A stretch of DNA of 64,000 nucleotides. Origin: an uncultured Chelatococcus sp. Lineage in GTDB: Bacteria; Pseudomonadota; Alphaproteobacteria; Rhizobiales; Beijerinckiaceae. The translations under genes were made by a program, and so were the position numbers. Of the stretch, positions 1 through 7,760 are shown piece by piece. Within the stretch, counting starts at the first letter, position 1. Every line of letters starts with the position of its first letter. The notes beneath the pieces were generated by a model. It saw only the letters and a list, made by a program, of their open reading frames with translations. It was not told the DNA's origin and made no database searches. The stretch is from NCBI GenBank assembly GCA_937863995.1, contig CALMIK010000046.1, positions 1-64,000 on the forward strand. The letters run 5' to 3'.

Positions 1-561
1 TTCGTCCCAGTCGCTGTCCAGGATGCCAGGGTGTAGCCGCACGGCCAGGATGTGCTCGCCGTTGAGCTGGTCCAGACGCAGCCAGGCGGCGAAGCCGGCC
101 ACGTGCAGCGCGTTGAGCATCTCCTGGATGGTGTAGCGGTTCTGCACGCTGGCGGTGGAGAAGGCGTAGATGTCTCCGCCGGTCACCAGGTAAGTGCGCA
201 GGGCGGCGTTCCAGGCGTGGGTCAGTTTCCGGCGCGCCAGCGGGGTTTCCAGGCCGAGCAGGTGGTCGGCGTAAGTGAGCATCTCCTCGGAGGTGCGCCC
301 GGCCTGCTGGGCGGCGCTCAGGCAGCCGGCGGGCTCGCCGAAGCGCAGAGGGCCGGCCTGGGTGGGCTGTGGGCTGGCGGTGGGGCTGGTTTGGGGGGTG
401 AGGGTGGGGGGCGGCGTGAAGGTGGCGCGCGGGGGCGTCGCGCTCGCTGTGCTCGTCGCGGCAGGCTGGACCTGCACCGGCGGCACGGGTTGAGGCGCGC
501 AGGAGGCCAGCAGCAGGGCAAGCAGAGCCGCGAGGCGCAGGCGGCGGAAGCGGGTGAGCAT
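1..561 (-). CDS. Putative lipoprotein, 3' end cut by window edge
   Basis: The frame opens with ATG at 561 and stays open to base 1, so at least 187 residues are present and the C-terminus lies outside the window. Residues 1-21 form a bacterial lipoprotein signal: Arg-rich n-region, Leu/Ala core and lipobox LLLASC with Cys21 as the lipidated residue. A Thr/Pro/Ser-rich linker follows (about residues 22-67), a style common in Chloroflexi surface lipoproteins. After it comes a compact domain without a family I recognise. A TATAAT box 7 nt before the ATG suggests leaderless expression. This gene does not look like the Hyphomicrobiales sequence to its right and probably belongs to another organism. 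Confidence 0.6.
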   Translation of the reverse strand, partial: MLTRFRRLRLAALLALLLASCAPQPVPPVQVQPAATSTASATPPRATFTPPPTLTPQTSPTASPQPTQAGPLRFGEPAGCLSAAQQAGRTSEEMLTYADHLLGLETPLARRKLTHAWNAALRTYLVTGGDIYAFSTASVQNRYTIQEMLNALHVAGFAAWLRLDQLNGEHILAVRLHPGILDSDWDE

Positions 562-568
562 ACCCAGG

Positions 569-574
569 ATTATA
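569..574 (-). promoter_or_regulatory. -10 box for a leaderless transcript
   Basis: TATAAT on the minus strand lies exactly 7 nt upstream of the lipoprotein ATG, which would place the transcript start at or next to the start codon. There is no Shine-Dalgarno sequence. Leaderless genes with this geometry are common in some Gram-positive-related and Deinococcus/Chloroflexi groups and unusual in Hyphomicrobiales. No convincing -35 is visible. Confidence 0.4.
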
Positions 575-632
575 AACCGATCCCTGGCCAGAGCCGGGTG
601 GTGGATGGGTTGAATTCCGGGCAAAGCAGTGA

Positions 633-661
633 TTGACAAAACCTGACAATTTTTGTACGAT
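633..661 (+). promoter_or_regulatory. Sigma-70-type promoter
   Basis: TTGACA (633-638), a 17-nt spacer and TACGAT (656-661) make a near-consensus housekeeping promoter reading right. It is divergent from the lipoprotein gene and lies about 100 nt upstream of the small ORF at 764. Confidence 0.5.
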
Positions 662-763
662 TAGGCCGTCGATTGGGCTCGGCGGCAGTCAGCCACCCGA
701 TGCCCAGCCCCATCCAGCCGTACAGCGCGGTCCGCACGGAGGACCGGAAAGGAGGTCGCCGAG

Positions 764-841
764 ATGAACGCACACTTCCATTCTACTTATCACAACGGCC
801 AGGTTATCCCGCGGCGGCGTCCTTTCCCACGCCCCCGCTGA
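764..841 (+). CDS. Short ORF (25 aa) with strong ribosome binding site
   Basis: ATG at 764 is preceded by GGAAAGGAGGT (about 746-756), a near-perfect Shine-Dalgarno at good spacing, and by the promoter at 633-661. The peptide starts MNAHFHSTYHNGQ and ends with an Arg/Pro-rich tail before TGA. No family is recognised. It may be a leader peptide or the start of a gene broken by a frameshift. From 842 to the junction near 930 there are only short open frames. It lies in the segment that looks foreign to the rest of the window. Confidence 0.35.
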   Translation: MNAHFHSTYHNGQVIPRRRPFPRPR

Positions 842-925
842 TCCTGGCGATATCCCATCGACCAAGATCTTAACTCGCCGGGAATACCTCCCGGCTGCTC
901 TATGAATTCCTGAGTCCCGAGGTGA

Positions 926-940
926 AAAACCTCCCGCCGC
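926..940. other. Sequence junction (chimera breakpoint)
   Basis: The pepN frame is open leftward only to 926 because an in-frame TGA sits at 923-925, and the protein similarity to PepN starts at the RRGIDLYF motif (935 onward). Upstream sequence encodes nothing like the M1 peptidase catalytic domain and differs in style. The breakpoint therefore lies within roughly 926-940. An assembly or binning chimera is the simplest reading; a real insertion or rearrangement is possible. Confidence 0.6.
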
Positions 941-2359
941 GGCATCGATCTCTATTTCGACCGCCACGACGGCACGGCCGCCACCATCGAGGAATTCATC
1001 GCCTGCTTCGCGGAGGCGAGCGGGCAGGATCTTTCCGCCTTCTCGCAATGGTACGAGCAGGCCGGCACGCCGCGCGTCAGCGCACGCGGCGCCTATGACG
1101 CGCAGGCGCAGACATACCGGCTGACGCTGTCGCAGGCGACGGCGCCGACGCCCGGCCAGCCCGACAAGCAGCCCATGGTGATCCCGGTCGCGCTCGGCCT
1201 CATCGGCGACGACGGACGCGAGATCGCGCTCGCCACCGCCGACGGTGCAGTGCGTGACGGAGTGCTGGTGCTCGACGGCGCGGAGAAGACAGTGACCTTC
1301 ACCGGGGTCGCGCGGCGTCCTACGCCCTCGCTGCTGCGCGGTTTCTCGGCGCCCGTCGTGCTCGATCTCGACCTGTCGGACGAGGACCTGCTGCTGCTCT
1401 TCGCCCATGACAGCGACGCCTTCAACCAATGGCAGTCCGCGCAGACGGTCGCGACCCGCATCATCCTGCGCGCGGTCGCGGACGTGCGCGAAGGCCGCGC
1501 GCCGCAAGCGCCGGAAAGCCTCGTCAAGGCGCTCGCCACCTTCCTCGATACGCGCGCGCAACAGGACCCCGCTTTCGCCGCGCAGGTGCTGGCGCTGCCG
1601 GGTGAGGCGGACATCGCGCGCGAGATCGGCAGCGACATCGACCCCGACGCCGTGCACGCGGCCCGCAAGGCCATCCGGCACGCGCTGGGCCAAGCGCTGG
1701 GAGACAAGCTCGCCGCCCTTCACAGCGCGCTGGCGAGCGACGCGCCCTACAGCCCCGATGCCGCGCAGGCGGGGCGCCGGGCACTGCGCAACGCCGCGCT
1801 AGACCTGCTGACGGCGGGCGATCCGGCGCGCGGCGAAAAGCTGGCGCGGGCGCAATTCGAGGCCGCCAACAACATGACGGACCGCATCGGCGCGCTCGCC
1901 ACGCTGTCGCATGTGCCGGGCGACGCGCGGGAGGCGGCTTTCGCCGACTTCGCCGCCCGCTATGCGGACGACCCGCTGGTGCTGGACAAATGGTTCTCGC
2001 TGCAGGCCGCCATCCCGGAAGCGGCGACGCTCGCGCGCGTCAAGGGCCTGCTCGCGCATCCGGCCTTTTCGCTGTCGAACCCCAACCGCACGCGGGCGCT
2101 CGTCGGCAGCTTCGCCATGGCCAACGCCACCCAGTTCGCGCGCGCGGACGGCGAGGGCTTCGCCTTCCTCGCGGACATCATCATCGGCCTCGACAAGGCC
2201 AACCCGCAGCTCGCCTCGCGCCTCGCCACCGCCTTCCGCACCTGGAAGACGCTGGAGCCGGGACGCCGCGCACACGCGGAAGCAGCGCTCAAGCGCATCG
2301 CCGCCACGGCTCCGCTGTCGCCCGACGTGTCGGATATCGTCGGGCGCTCGCTGGCCTAG
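926..2359 (+). CDS. pepN: Aminopeptidase N, C-terminal part only (5'-truncated)
   Basis: About 477 residues match the C-terminal half of the M1 metallopeptidase PepN (E. coli protein 870 aa). From the RRGIDLYFDRHDG motif the sequence passes through the beta-sandwich domain (QWYEQAGTP, YRLTLSQ) and then the C-terminal helical ARM-like domain (about residues 140-477), ending near DIVGRSLA. The catalytic domain with GAMEN and HEXXH is missing because of the junction just upstream, so this fragment cannot be active alone. A cytoplasmic broad-specificity aminopeptidase is the known function of the intact family. No start codon is proposed. The stop codon overlaps a palindromic repeat. Confidence 0.85.
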   Translation, partial: KTSRRGIDLYFDRHDGTAATIEEFIACFAEASGQDLSAFSQWYEQAGTPRVSARGAYDAQAQTYRLTLSQATAPTPGQPDKQPMVIPVALGLIGDDGREIALATADGAVRDGVLVLDGAEKTVTFTGVARRPTPSLLRGFSAPVVLDLDLSDEDLLLLFAHDSDAFNQWQSAQTVATRIILRAVADVREGRAPQAPESLVKALATFLDTRAQQDPAFAAQVLALPGEADIAREIGSDIDPDAVHAARKAIRHALGQALGDKLAALHSALASDAPYSPDAAQAGRRALRNAALDLLTAGDPARGEKLARAQFEAANNMTDRIGALATLSHVPGDAREAAFADFAARYADDPLVLDKWFSLQAAIPEAATLARVKGLLAHPAFSLSNPNRTRALVGSFAMANATQFARADGEGFAFLADIIIGLDKANPQLASRLATAFRTWKTLEPGRRAHAEAALKRIAATAPLSPDVSDIVGRSLA

Positions 2360-2465
2360 AGCGTCGGACGTTCTGATGGAATGAGAACGTCCGACGCTCT
2401 ATCTTTTTGATTTAACGCATCTTTGTCGACGAAAAGTGGTATCCACTTTTCTGCACGATGCTCTA
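2357..2465. repeat. Rhizobiales-type palindromic intergenic repeat (109 bp)
   Basis: The element begins TAGAGC and ends GCTCTA. Inside is a perfect 17-bp inverted repeat, AGAGCGTCGGACGTTCT (2358-2374) with its complement at 2384-2400 around a 9-nt loop, then a second 8-bp hairpin AAAAGTGG/CCACTTTT (2432-2450). This architecture matches the abundant short repeat of Mesorhizobium-like genomes. It overlaps the pepN stop codon and lies between the convergent ends of pepN and pyrD, where it could also end transcription. Confidence 0.7.
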
Positions 2466-2475
2466 GGATAGGGAC

Positions 2476-3558
2476 TCAGGCGACGGGCGCCGCGGCGATG
2501 GCCGCGGCGTCCCGGCCGACCGCCTGCGCCAGCGCGCAACCCTCGCGCGCCAGCCGCTCGGCGAGCCCGGCCTTGATCTCCTTCACCAGCCCCGGCCCCT
2601 TGTAGACCAGCGCCGAATAGAGCTGCACCAGCGTCGCGCCGGCGCGGATCTTGGTCCACGCCGCCTCGGCCGAATCAATGCCGCCGACGCCCACGATCGG
2701 AAAAGCCCCCTCGACCCGCAGGTAGGCCTGCGCCAGCACCCGCGTCGCCAGCGGAAACAGCGGCCGGCCCGAAAGCCCGCCAGCCTCGCCGACATGGCGC
2801 ACGTCGACAAGGCGCGGGCGGCTGATGGTGGTGTTCGAGACGATGAGCCCGTCGATGGCGCGCCGGCGCGCCACGGCCACGATGGCGTCGAGCTCGCCCT
2901 CGGTGATGTCGGGCGCGATCTTGAGCAGCAGCGGCCGGCGCGGATGGTCGCGCGCCGCCTCGTCGCGGGCCTCGATGGAGCGGGCAATCAGGTCGTCGAG
3001 CGCCGCCTCGTGTTGCAGGTCACGCAGGCCCGGCGTGTTGGGCGACGACACGTTGAGCGTGAAATACCCCGCCACCCCGGCGAATGCCCGGATGCCGGCC
3101 ACGTAATCGGCGGCCCGGTCGGTGGAATCCTTGTTGGCGCCGATGTTGACGCCGACGATGCCGGGACGCCCCGCCCGCTGTTCGAGGCGCCGCAGGGCCG
3201 CCGCATGCCCCTCGTTGTTGAAGCCGAGACGATTGATGACCGCCTCGTCGCGCACCAGCCGGAAAATGCGCGGGCGCGGATTGCCCGTCTGCGGGCGCGG
3301 CGTCACAGTGCCCACCTCGGCAAAGCCGAAGCCGGCTGTGAGGATGGCGTCGGGCACTTCGGCGTTTTTGTCGAAGCCGGCGGCGAGGCCGACCGGATTG
3401 GGGAATCGCAGCCCGAACGCCTCGACGTTCAGCGCCGCGTCGTCGGGCGCCGAAACCGGCAGCCGCGCCGCCGCGAGCGCGCGGATGGTCAGCCGATGCG
3501 CCGTTTCCGCATCGAGCGCGAACAGGATGGGCCGCACCAGCTTCTCCAAACCCCGCAT
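2476..3558 (-). CDS. pyrD: Dihydroorotate dehydrogenase (quinone), class 2
   Basis: PyrD oxidises dihydroorotate to orotate in pyrimidine synthesis and passes electrons through FMN to membrane quinone. The 360-aa length fits class 2 enzymes. An N-terminal helical region (residues 1-40) typical of the membrane-associated class precedes the TIM barrel. Visible motifs: [40 protein letters not shown] with the class 2 catalytic serine, [16 protein letters not shown], the FMN-phosphate site GVGGI and [11 protein letters not shown]. Start ATG at 3558 gives [10 protein letters not shown], as in homologues. It is convergent with pepN and divergent from the S24 regulator. Confidence 0.95.
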   Translation of the reverse strand: MRGLEKLVRPILFALDAETAHRLTIRALAAARLPVSAPDDAALNVEAFGLRFPNPVGLAAGFDKNAEVPDAILTAGFGFAEVGTVTPRPQTGNPRPRIFRLVRDEAVINRLGFNNEGHAAALRRLEQRAGRPGIVGVNIGANKDSTDRAADYVAGIRAFAGVAGYFTLNVSSPNTPGLRDLQHEAALDDLIARSIEARDEAARDHPRRPLLLKIAPDITEGELDAIVAVARRRAIDGLIVSNTTISRPRLVDVRHVGEAGGLSGRPLFPLATRVLAQAYLRVEGAFPIVGVGGIDSAEAAWTKIRAGATLVQLYSALVYKGPGLVKEIKAGLAERLAREGCALAQAVGRDAAAIAAAPVA

Positions 3559-4024
3559 CTCTCAGTCTCCCTCAAAAAAATCACCCATCCGGGAAACGCC
3601 CCGCCCGGCGCGGCGTTCCGGAATCTCGTTTCCGGAAAACCATTTTCCGAAAACCACTTCGATAAAATCTCTTCTGTGTATGATCCGGGCTTGAGACAAA
3701 AACTAGCCGCCCGACATGAAATATCGCGCCGCGCCGATGCAGTTTCCTTGCAGGGAATGCGTTGCGCGCGTCTGCCAAATGAAATATATCCTGTGTTAAG
3801 AAAAATATCCTAGAGTGCCAGTGCGAAACGGGACATCTTTTTTCGATGTCTTTTCACCCGAATCCGCCCGGCGCGGCTTTCGGAAATCGCAGACATTCCG
3901 TTTGGGAGCGGTCCGGCAGGAGCACCGGCAAGACCGGCGCCTGAAAGAAACCGGCACCTGTCAAAAACAGCAGGACGCGGCGGCGACCCCGCCAAGAGCG
4001 AAACGTATATGGAGCGAGGCGTAC
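3559..4024. other. Divergent intergenic region with short direct repeats
   Basis: This 466-bp gap separates pyrD from the S24-type regulator. It contains a near-direct repeat TTCCGGAAAAC/TTTCCGAAAAC around 3627-3655, and two ATATCCT copies about 20 nt apart (about 3785-3812) in an AT-richer stretch that could be regulator sites or promoter parts. Frames that extend the regulator upstream into this region lack conserved character. No separate gene is seen. Confidence 0.35.
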
Positions 4025-4660
4025 ATGATGCTGTCTCATGACCAGATATGGTCCGCTCTCGACGCCTTCGCGGCGCGCAGCGGGCTGTCGCCCTCGGGGC
4101 TTGCCCGCAAGGCAGGGCTCGATCCCACGACCTTCAACCGCTCGAAGCGCATGGCGCCGGACGGACGCCCGCGCTGGCCCTCGACGGAATCCATCGCCAA
4201 GGTGCTGGACGCGACCGACACCTCCCTCGACGATTTCATGACGCTGGTCGCCCGCCACGGCAAGTACAAGTCCGCGCGCAACCTGCCATTGATCGGCTTC
4301 GCCCAGGCCGGCAAGGGCGGGTTCTTCGACGACGGCGGCTTTCCCGTGGGCGGGAGCTGGGACGAGGTCGCCTTTCCCGACATGGGCGAGGAAAAAGTGT
4401 TCGCGCTCGAAATCACCGGCGATTCGATGCAGCCGATCTATCGCGACGGCGACATCATCATCGTCTCACCCACCGCTACCCTGCGCCGAGGCGACCGGGT
4501 GGTGGTGCGCACCGCCCAGGGCGAGGTGCTCGCCAAGGAGCTGAAACGGCGCACCGCCCGCACGGTCGAGCTGCGTTCGCTCAACCCCGAGCACGAGGAC
4601 AGGGTGCTGGCCGAGCACGACATCGCCTGGATGGCGCGCATCATCTGGGCCAGCCAGTGA
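4025..4660 (+). CDS. HTH regulator with S24 (LexA/CI-like) peptidase domain
   Basis: A 211-aa transcriptional regulator. Residues about 8-70 form an XRE-like DNA-binding domain (LARKAGLDPTTFNRSKR). Residues about 85-211 form an S24 LexA-type domain with an Ala-Gly cleavage-type site in GFAQAGKGG, the catalytic serine in GDSM (Ser134) and lysine in VLAKEL (Lys171). Both catalytic residues are intact, so self-cleavage is possible. The family is widespread next to rnhB in Hyphomicrobiales. Two adjacent ATGs (4025, 4028) follow GGAGCGAGG. A longer in-frame extension to 3815 is rejected as unconserved. It overlaps rnhB by 4 nt (GTGA). Target genes are unknown. Confidence 0.85.
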   Translation: MMLSHDQIWSALDAFAARSGLSPSGLARKAGLDPTTFNRSKRMAPDGRPRWPSTESIAKVLDATDTSLDDFMTLVARHGKYKSARNLPLIGFAQAGKGGFFDDGGFPVGGSWDEVAFPDMGEEKVFALEITGDSMQPIYRDGDIIIVSPTATLRRGDRVVVRTAQGEVLAKELKRRTARTVELRSLNPEHEDRVLAEHDIAWMARIIWASQ

Positions 4661-5280
4661 AGGTCACGGCCACGTTCGAGCGCGAGCTGGCGCTGGCGCG
4701 TGAAGGCTGCGCGTGGATCGCCGGCATCGACGAGGTCGGGCGCGGCCCCATCGCCGGTCCCGTCGTCGCGGCGGCGGTGGTGCTCGATCCGCGCGCGGTT
4801 CCGGCGGGGCTCGGCGATTCGAAAGCGCTGACGGAGCGCCGTCGCAACGAGCTGTTCGAAGCCATCCTGCTCAGCGCCCATGTTGGCATCGCCAGCGTGC
4901 CGGCGGAGGAAATCGACCGCATCAACATCAGGCAGGCGACGCTTGCCGCCATGGTCCGCGCTTTCAACGCGCTGCCGCTGCCCGCCGGCATGCCCTTCCA
5001 CACCATGCGGGCGCTCGTCGACGGCAACGACCCGCCGCCGCTGCCCTGCCCCGTGGAAACCATCGTGAAGGGCGACGCGCACATCGCCTCGATCGCCGCC
5101 GCCTCCATCGTCGCCAAGGTCACCCGCGACCGGATCATGCGCCGGCTGGGGCGCGACTATCCGGCATACGGCTTCGCCAGCCACGTCGGCTATCCGACGC
5201 CCGCCCACAAGGCGGCGCTCGCCGAATCCGGCCCCTGCCCGTTCCACCGCCACAGCTTCGCGCCGCTGAAGGTGCGATGA
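4657..5280 (+). CDS. rnhB: Ribonuclease HII
   Basis: RNase HII cleaves RNA in RNA-DNA hybrids and removes single ribonucleotides from DNA. The 207-aa protein has the family motifs: AGIDEVGRGPIAGPVV with the first catalytic Asp/Glu pair, DSKALTERRR, DGNDPPPLP, KGDAHIASIAAASIVAKVTRD with the third acidic residue, and YGFASHVGYPT. The start is GTG at 4657, overlapping the stop of the upstream regulator (GTGA), which gives the expected N-terminus and suggests translational coupling. Confidence 0.93.
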   Translation: MKVTATFERELALAREGCAWIAGIDEVGRGPIAGPVVAAAVVLDPRAVPAGLGDSKALTERRRNELFEAILLSAHVGIASVPAEEIDRINIRQATLAAMVRAFNALPLPAGMPFHTMRALVDGNDPPPLPCPVETIVKGDAHIASIAAASIVAKVTRDRIMRRLGRDYPAYGFASHVGYPTPAHKAALAESGPCPFHRHSFAPLKVR

Positions 5281-5301
5281 AGGTGCGGCAGAAACGATAA
5301 A

Positions 5302-5340
5302 AGCGCCGGACTTTCCCGATGGCATCGGAAGGCCGGCGCT
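5302..5340 (-). terminator. Hairpin terminator between rnhB and the peroxiredoxin gene
   Basis: AGCGCCGG (5302-5309) pairs with CCGGCGCT (5333-5340), and an inner TTCCCGATG/CATCGGAA arm extends the stem. On the minus strand it is followed by TTTT, so it fits a terminator for the peroxiredoxin gene. It may also stop rnhB transcription in the other direction. Confidence 0.6.
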
Positions 5341-5404
5341 CTAAATTCTATAATTCACCGCGACTTGCGTTCAATTCGACGGATCGACCTGAACGTCAAG
5401 CGCC

Positions 5405-5896
5405 TCAGAGATTTTCGAGAATGCTCTCGGCGCTGGAAACCTGCACCTGCCCGGCTGCTTCCTCGACGGACAGCAACTCGACGACGCCGTCGTTCGCCAC
5501 CAGCGCATAGCGCTGCGAGCGCGGGCCGAGGCCGAAGCCCGAACCATCGAACAGCAGGCCGGTGGCACGGGCGAATTCAGCGTTGCCGTCGGACAGGAAT
5601 TCAACCTTGCCTTCGGCGCCGAGCGCCTTAGCCCATGCGCCGAGCACGAACACGTCGTTGACGCTGGTGATGGCGACGGCATCGATGCCCTTGGCCTTGA
5701 AGGCATCGACATTAGCGACGAAGCCGGGCGCATGGTTGCGGTGGCAGGCGGGCGTGAACGCGCCGGGCACGCCGACGAGCAGCACGCGGCGGCCCTTGAA
5801 GATGTCGTCCGTGGTGCGCGGAGTCGGCCCCTCATCCGTGAGGACACGGAACGTGGTCTGCGGCAAACGATCCCCGACAGCGATGGTCATCTTCAT
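5405..5896 (-). CDS. Peroxiredoxin, Prx5 type
   Basis: A 163-aa thiol peroxidase of the Prx5/AhpE-like group, which reduces hydrogen and alkyl peroxides with glutaredoxin or thioredoxin. The peroxidatic cysteine lies in [19 protein letters not shown], and the conserved Thr and the later Arg ([10 protein letters not shown]) are present. [12 protein letters not shown] and [18 protein letters not shown] are family blocks. Start chosen at 5896 ([12 protein letters not shown]), which matches the usual N-terminus and drops a 15-residue extension. It stands alone between rnhB and purH. Cytoplasmic, no signal peptide. Confidence 0.9.
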   Translation of the reverse strand: MKMTIAVGDRLPQTTFRVLTDEGPTPRTTDDIFKGRRVLLVGVPGAFTPACHRNHAPGFVANVDAFKAKGIDAVAITSVNDVFVLGAWAKALGAEGKVEFLSDGNAEFARATGLLFDGSGFGLGPRSQRYALVANDGVVELLSVEEAAGQVQVSSAESILENL

Positions 5897-5947
5897 AATC
5901 CCCGATTGTTCAAGCCTAGCTGAAGATAGCCCTGCGGCCATGTCGTT

Positions 5948-7618
5948 TCAATGGCGGAAATGGCGGTATCCTGTGAAGACCATCGCCAGACCCTTCTCAT
6001 CGGCGGCACGGATGACTTCGTCGTCGCGGATGGAGCCGCCCGGCTGAATGACCGCCGTGGCGCCCGCCGCCGCCGCCGCCAGCAAACCGTCGGCGAAGGG
6101 GAAGAACGCGTCGGAAGCCACCACGGCGCCCTTGGCGAAACTCTCCGCGCTGCCGGCGGCGGTCGCCGCCTCCTGCGCCTTCCAGGCGGCGATGCGCGAG
6201 GAATCGACCCGGCTCATCTGCCCCGCGCCGATGCCGACCGTCGCGCCGTCACGCGCATAGACGATGGCGTTCGACTTGACGTGCTTGGCGACACGGAACG
6301 CGAAATGCAGGTCCGCGAGTTCCGCCTCGGTCGGCGCGCGGCGGGTGACGACGCGCAGGTCCATGTCTTCGACGACGGCATTGTCGCGCCCCTGCGCCAA
6401 AAATCCGCCGGCGACCGTGCGCAGCGTCTGCCCGGCGGCGCGCGGGTCGGGCAGGCCGCCGGTGAGCAGCAGCCGCAGGTTCTTTTTTTCCGCCACGAGG
6501 GCGATGGCTTCCTCGCTTGCGTCGGGAGCGATGATCACCTCGGTGAAGATGCCCACGATCGCGCGCGCCGCGTCCGCGTCGAGCTTCTGGTTGAGCGCGA
6601 CGATGCCGCCAAAGGCGGAGACGGGATCGCAGCGCAGCGCCTTCTCATACGCTTCGAGGAGCGTGGCGCCCTCGGCGACGCCGCAGGGGTTGGCGTGCTT
6701 GACGATCACCACGGCCGGCGTGCGCGCGGGATCGAACTCGGCCACAGCCTCGAAGGCGGCGTCGGTGTCGTTGATGTTGTTGTAGGAAAGCTGCTTGCCC
6801 TGAACCTGACGCGCCGTCGCCACCCCGGGCCGGACTTCCGCCGTGGCGTAGAACGCCGCCGTCTGGTGCGGATTTTCGCCATAGCGCAGGTCGAGCCCGC
6901 GCTTGCCGCCCACGGCGCGGAAGGCTGGCGTCTCGATATCCACCGCCGTCGCGAACCAGTTCGACACCGCGGCATCGTAGGCGGCGGTGCGTGCATAAGC
7001 CTTCTGCGCCAAACGCTTGCGCAGCGACAGCGTGGTGCCGCCGTCGTGCGCGTCGAGTTCCGCCACAACCGCTGCGTAATCCTCGGGATCGACGACAACG
7101 GTCACGTCAGCGTGATTCTTGGCAGCGGCGCGGATCATCGCCGGGCCGCCGATGTCGATGTTCTCGATGCAGTCGTCGAACGAACCACCGCGCGCCACCG
7201 TCGCCTCGAAAGGATAGAGGTTCACCACCACGAGATCGATGGGAGCAATGCCGTGCGCCAGCATCGCCGCCTGATGCTCGGGATTGGCGCGCACCGCCAG
7301 CACGCCGCCGTGCACGGCGGGGTGAAGCGTCTTCACGCGCCCGTCCATCATCTCGGGAAACTGGGTGATCTCGGAAACGTCCTTTGCCGCAAGCCCCGCC
7401 TCGACGAGCGCCTTGTGGGTGCCGCCGGTCGAAACGATCTCGATGCCGCGCCGCGCGAGCGCCGACGCAAAGCCGATCAGGCCGGACTTGTCCGACACCG
7501 ACAGCAGCGCCCGCGCCATCGGTTTGCGGTCGCCGGCCGGCAGGATGATCGACGGTGTGGAAGAAGGGGAGTTGGACGAGGACGAAGTCAGATCGTTCGA
7601 GTTGGCATCACGCGACAT
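5948..7618 (-). CDS. purH: Bifunctional AICAR transformylase/IMP cyclohydrolase
   Basis: PurH carries out the last two steps of IMP synthesis. The N-terminal MGS-like IMP cyclohydrolase domain starts at [14 protein letters not shown] and contains [19 protein letters not shown]. The C-terminal transformylase domain has KHANPCGVA with the catalytic histidine, [10 protein letters not shown] and [13 protein letters not shown]. Chosen start ATG 7618 ([10 protein letters not shown]) gives 556 aa; a start at 7645 would add nine residues. The first ~35 residues are Ser-rich and unconserved in appearance. It is followed by the peroxiredoxin gene and preceded by a heparinase-like gene, a frequent Hyphomicrobiales neighbourhood. 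Confidence 0.95.
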   Translation of the reverse strand: MSRDANSNDLTSSSSNSPSSTPSIILPAGDRKPMARALLSVSDKSGLIGFASALARRGIEIVSTGGTHKALVEAGLAAKDVSEITQFPEMMDGRVKTLHPAVHGGVLAVRANPEHQAAMLAHGIAPIDLVVVNLYPFEATVARGGSFDDCIENIDIGGPAMIRAAAKNHADVTVVVDPEDYAAVVAELDAHDGGTTLSLRKRLAQKAYARTAAYDAAVSNWFATAVDIETPAFRAVGGKRGLDLRYGENPHQTAAFYATAEVRPGVATARQVQGKQLSYNNINDTDAAFEAVAEFDPARTPAVVIVKHANPCGVAEGATLLEAYEKALRCDPVSAFGGIVALNQKLDADAARAIVGIFTEVIIAPDASEEAIALVAEKKNLRLLLTGGLPDPRAAGQTLRTVAGGFLAQGRDNAVVEDMDLRVVTRRAPTEAELADLHFAFRVAKHVKSNAIVYARDGATVGIGAGQMSRVDSSRIAAWKAQEAATAAGSAESFAKGAVVASDAFFPFADGLLAAAAAGATAVIQPGGSIRDDEVIRAADEKGLAMVFTGYRHFRH

Positions 7619-7760
7619 GGCCGGTTCCGGTTTCCGTAACATCATGCGGACACTGCCGGCGCGCGCCGTGGCTCATCCGCTTCAACGCGTGTCTAAAACA
7701 TTTCGACGTCTCGCGGAAACGAAAAAACGGCAAAAAAATGGAAATGCCGGATGCCGCATG

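Noticed and set aside
7690..7731. Third copy of an intergenic repeat
   Set aside because: TAAAACATTTCGACGTCTCG resembles the start of the 53,703 repeat, but the element is short and lacks a closing arm, so it is at most a fragment.
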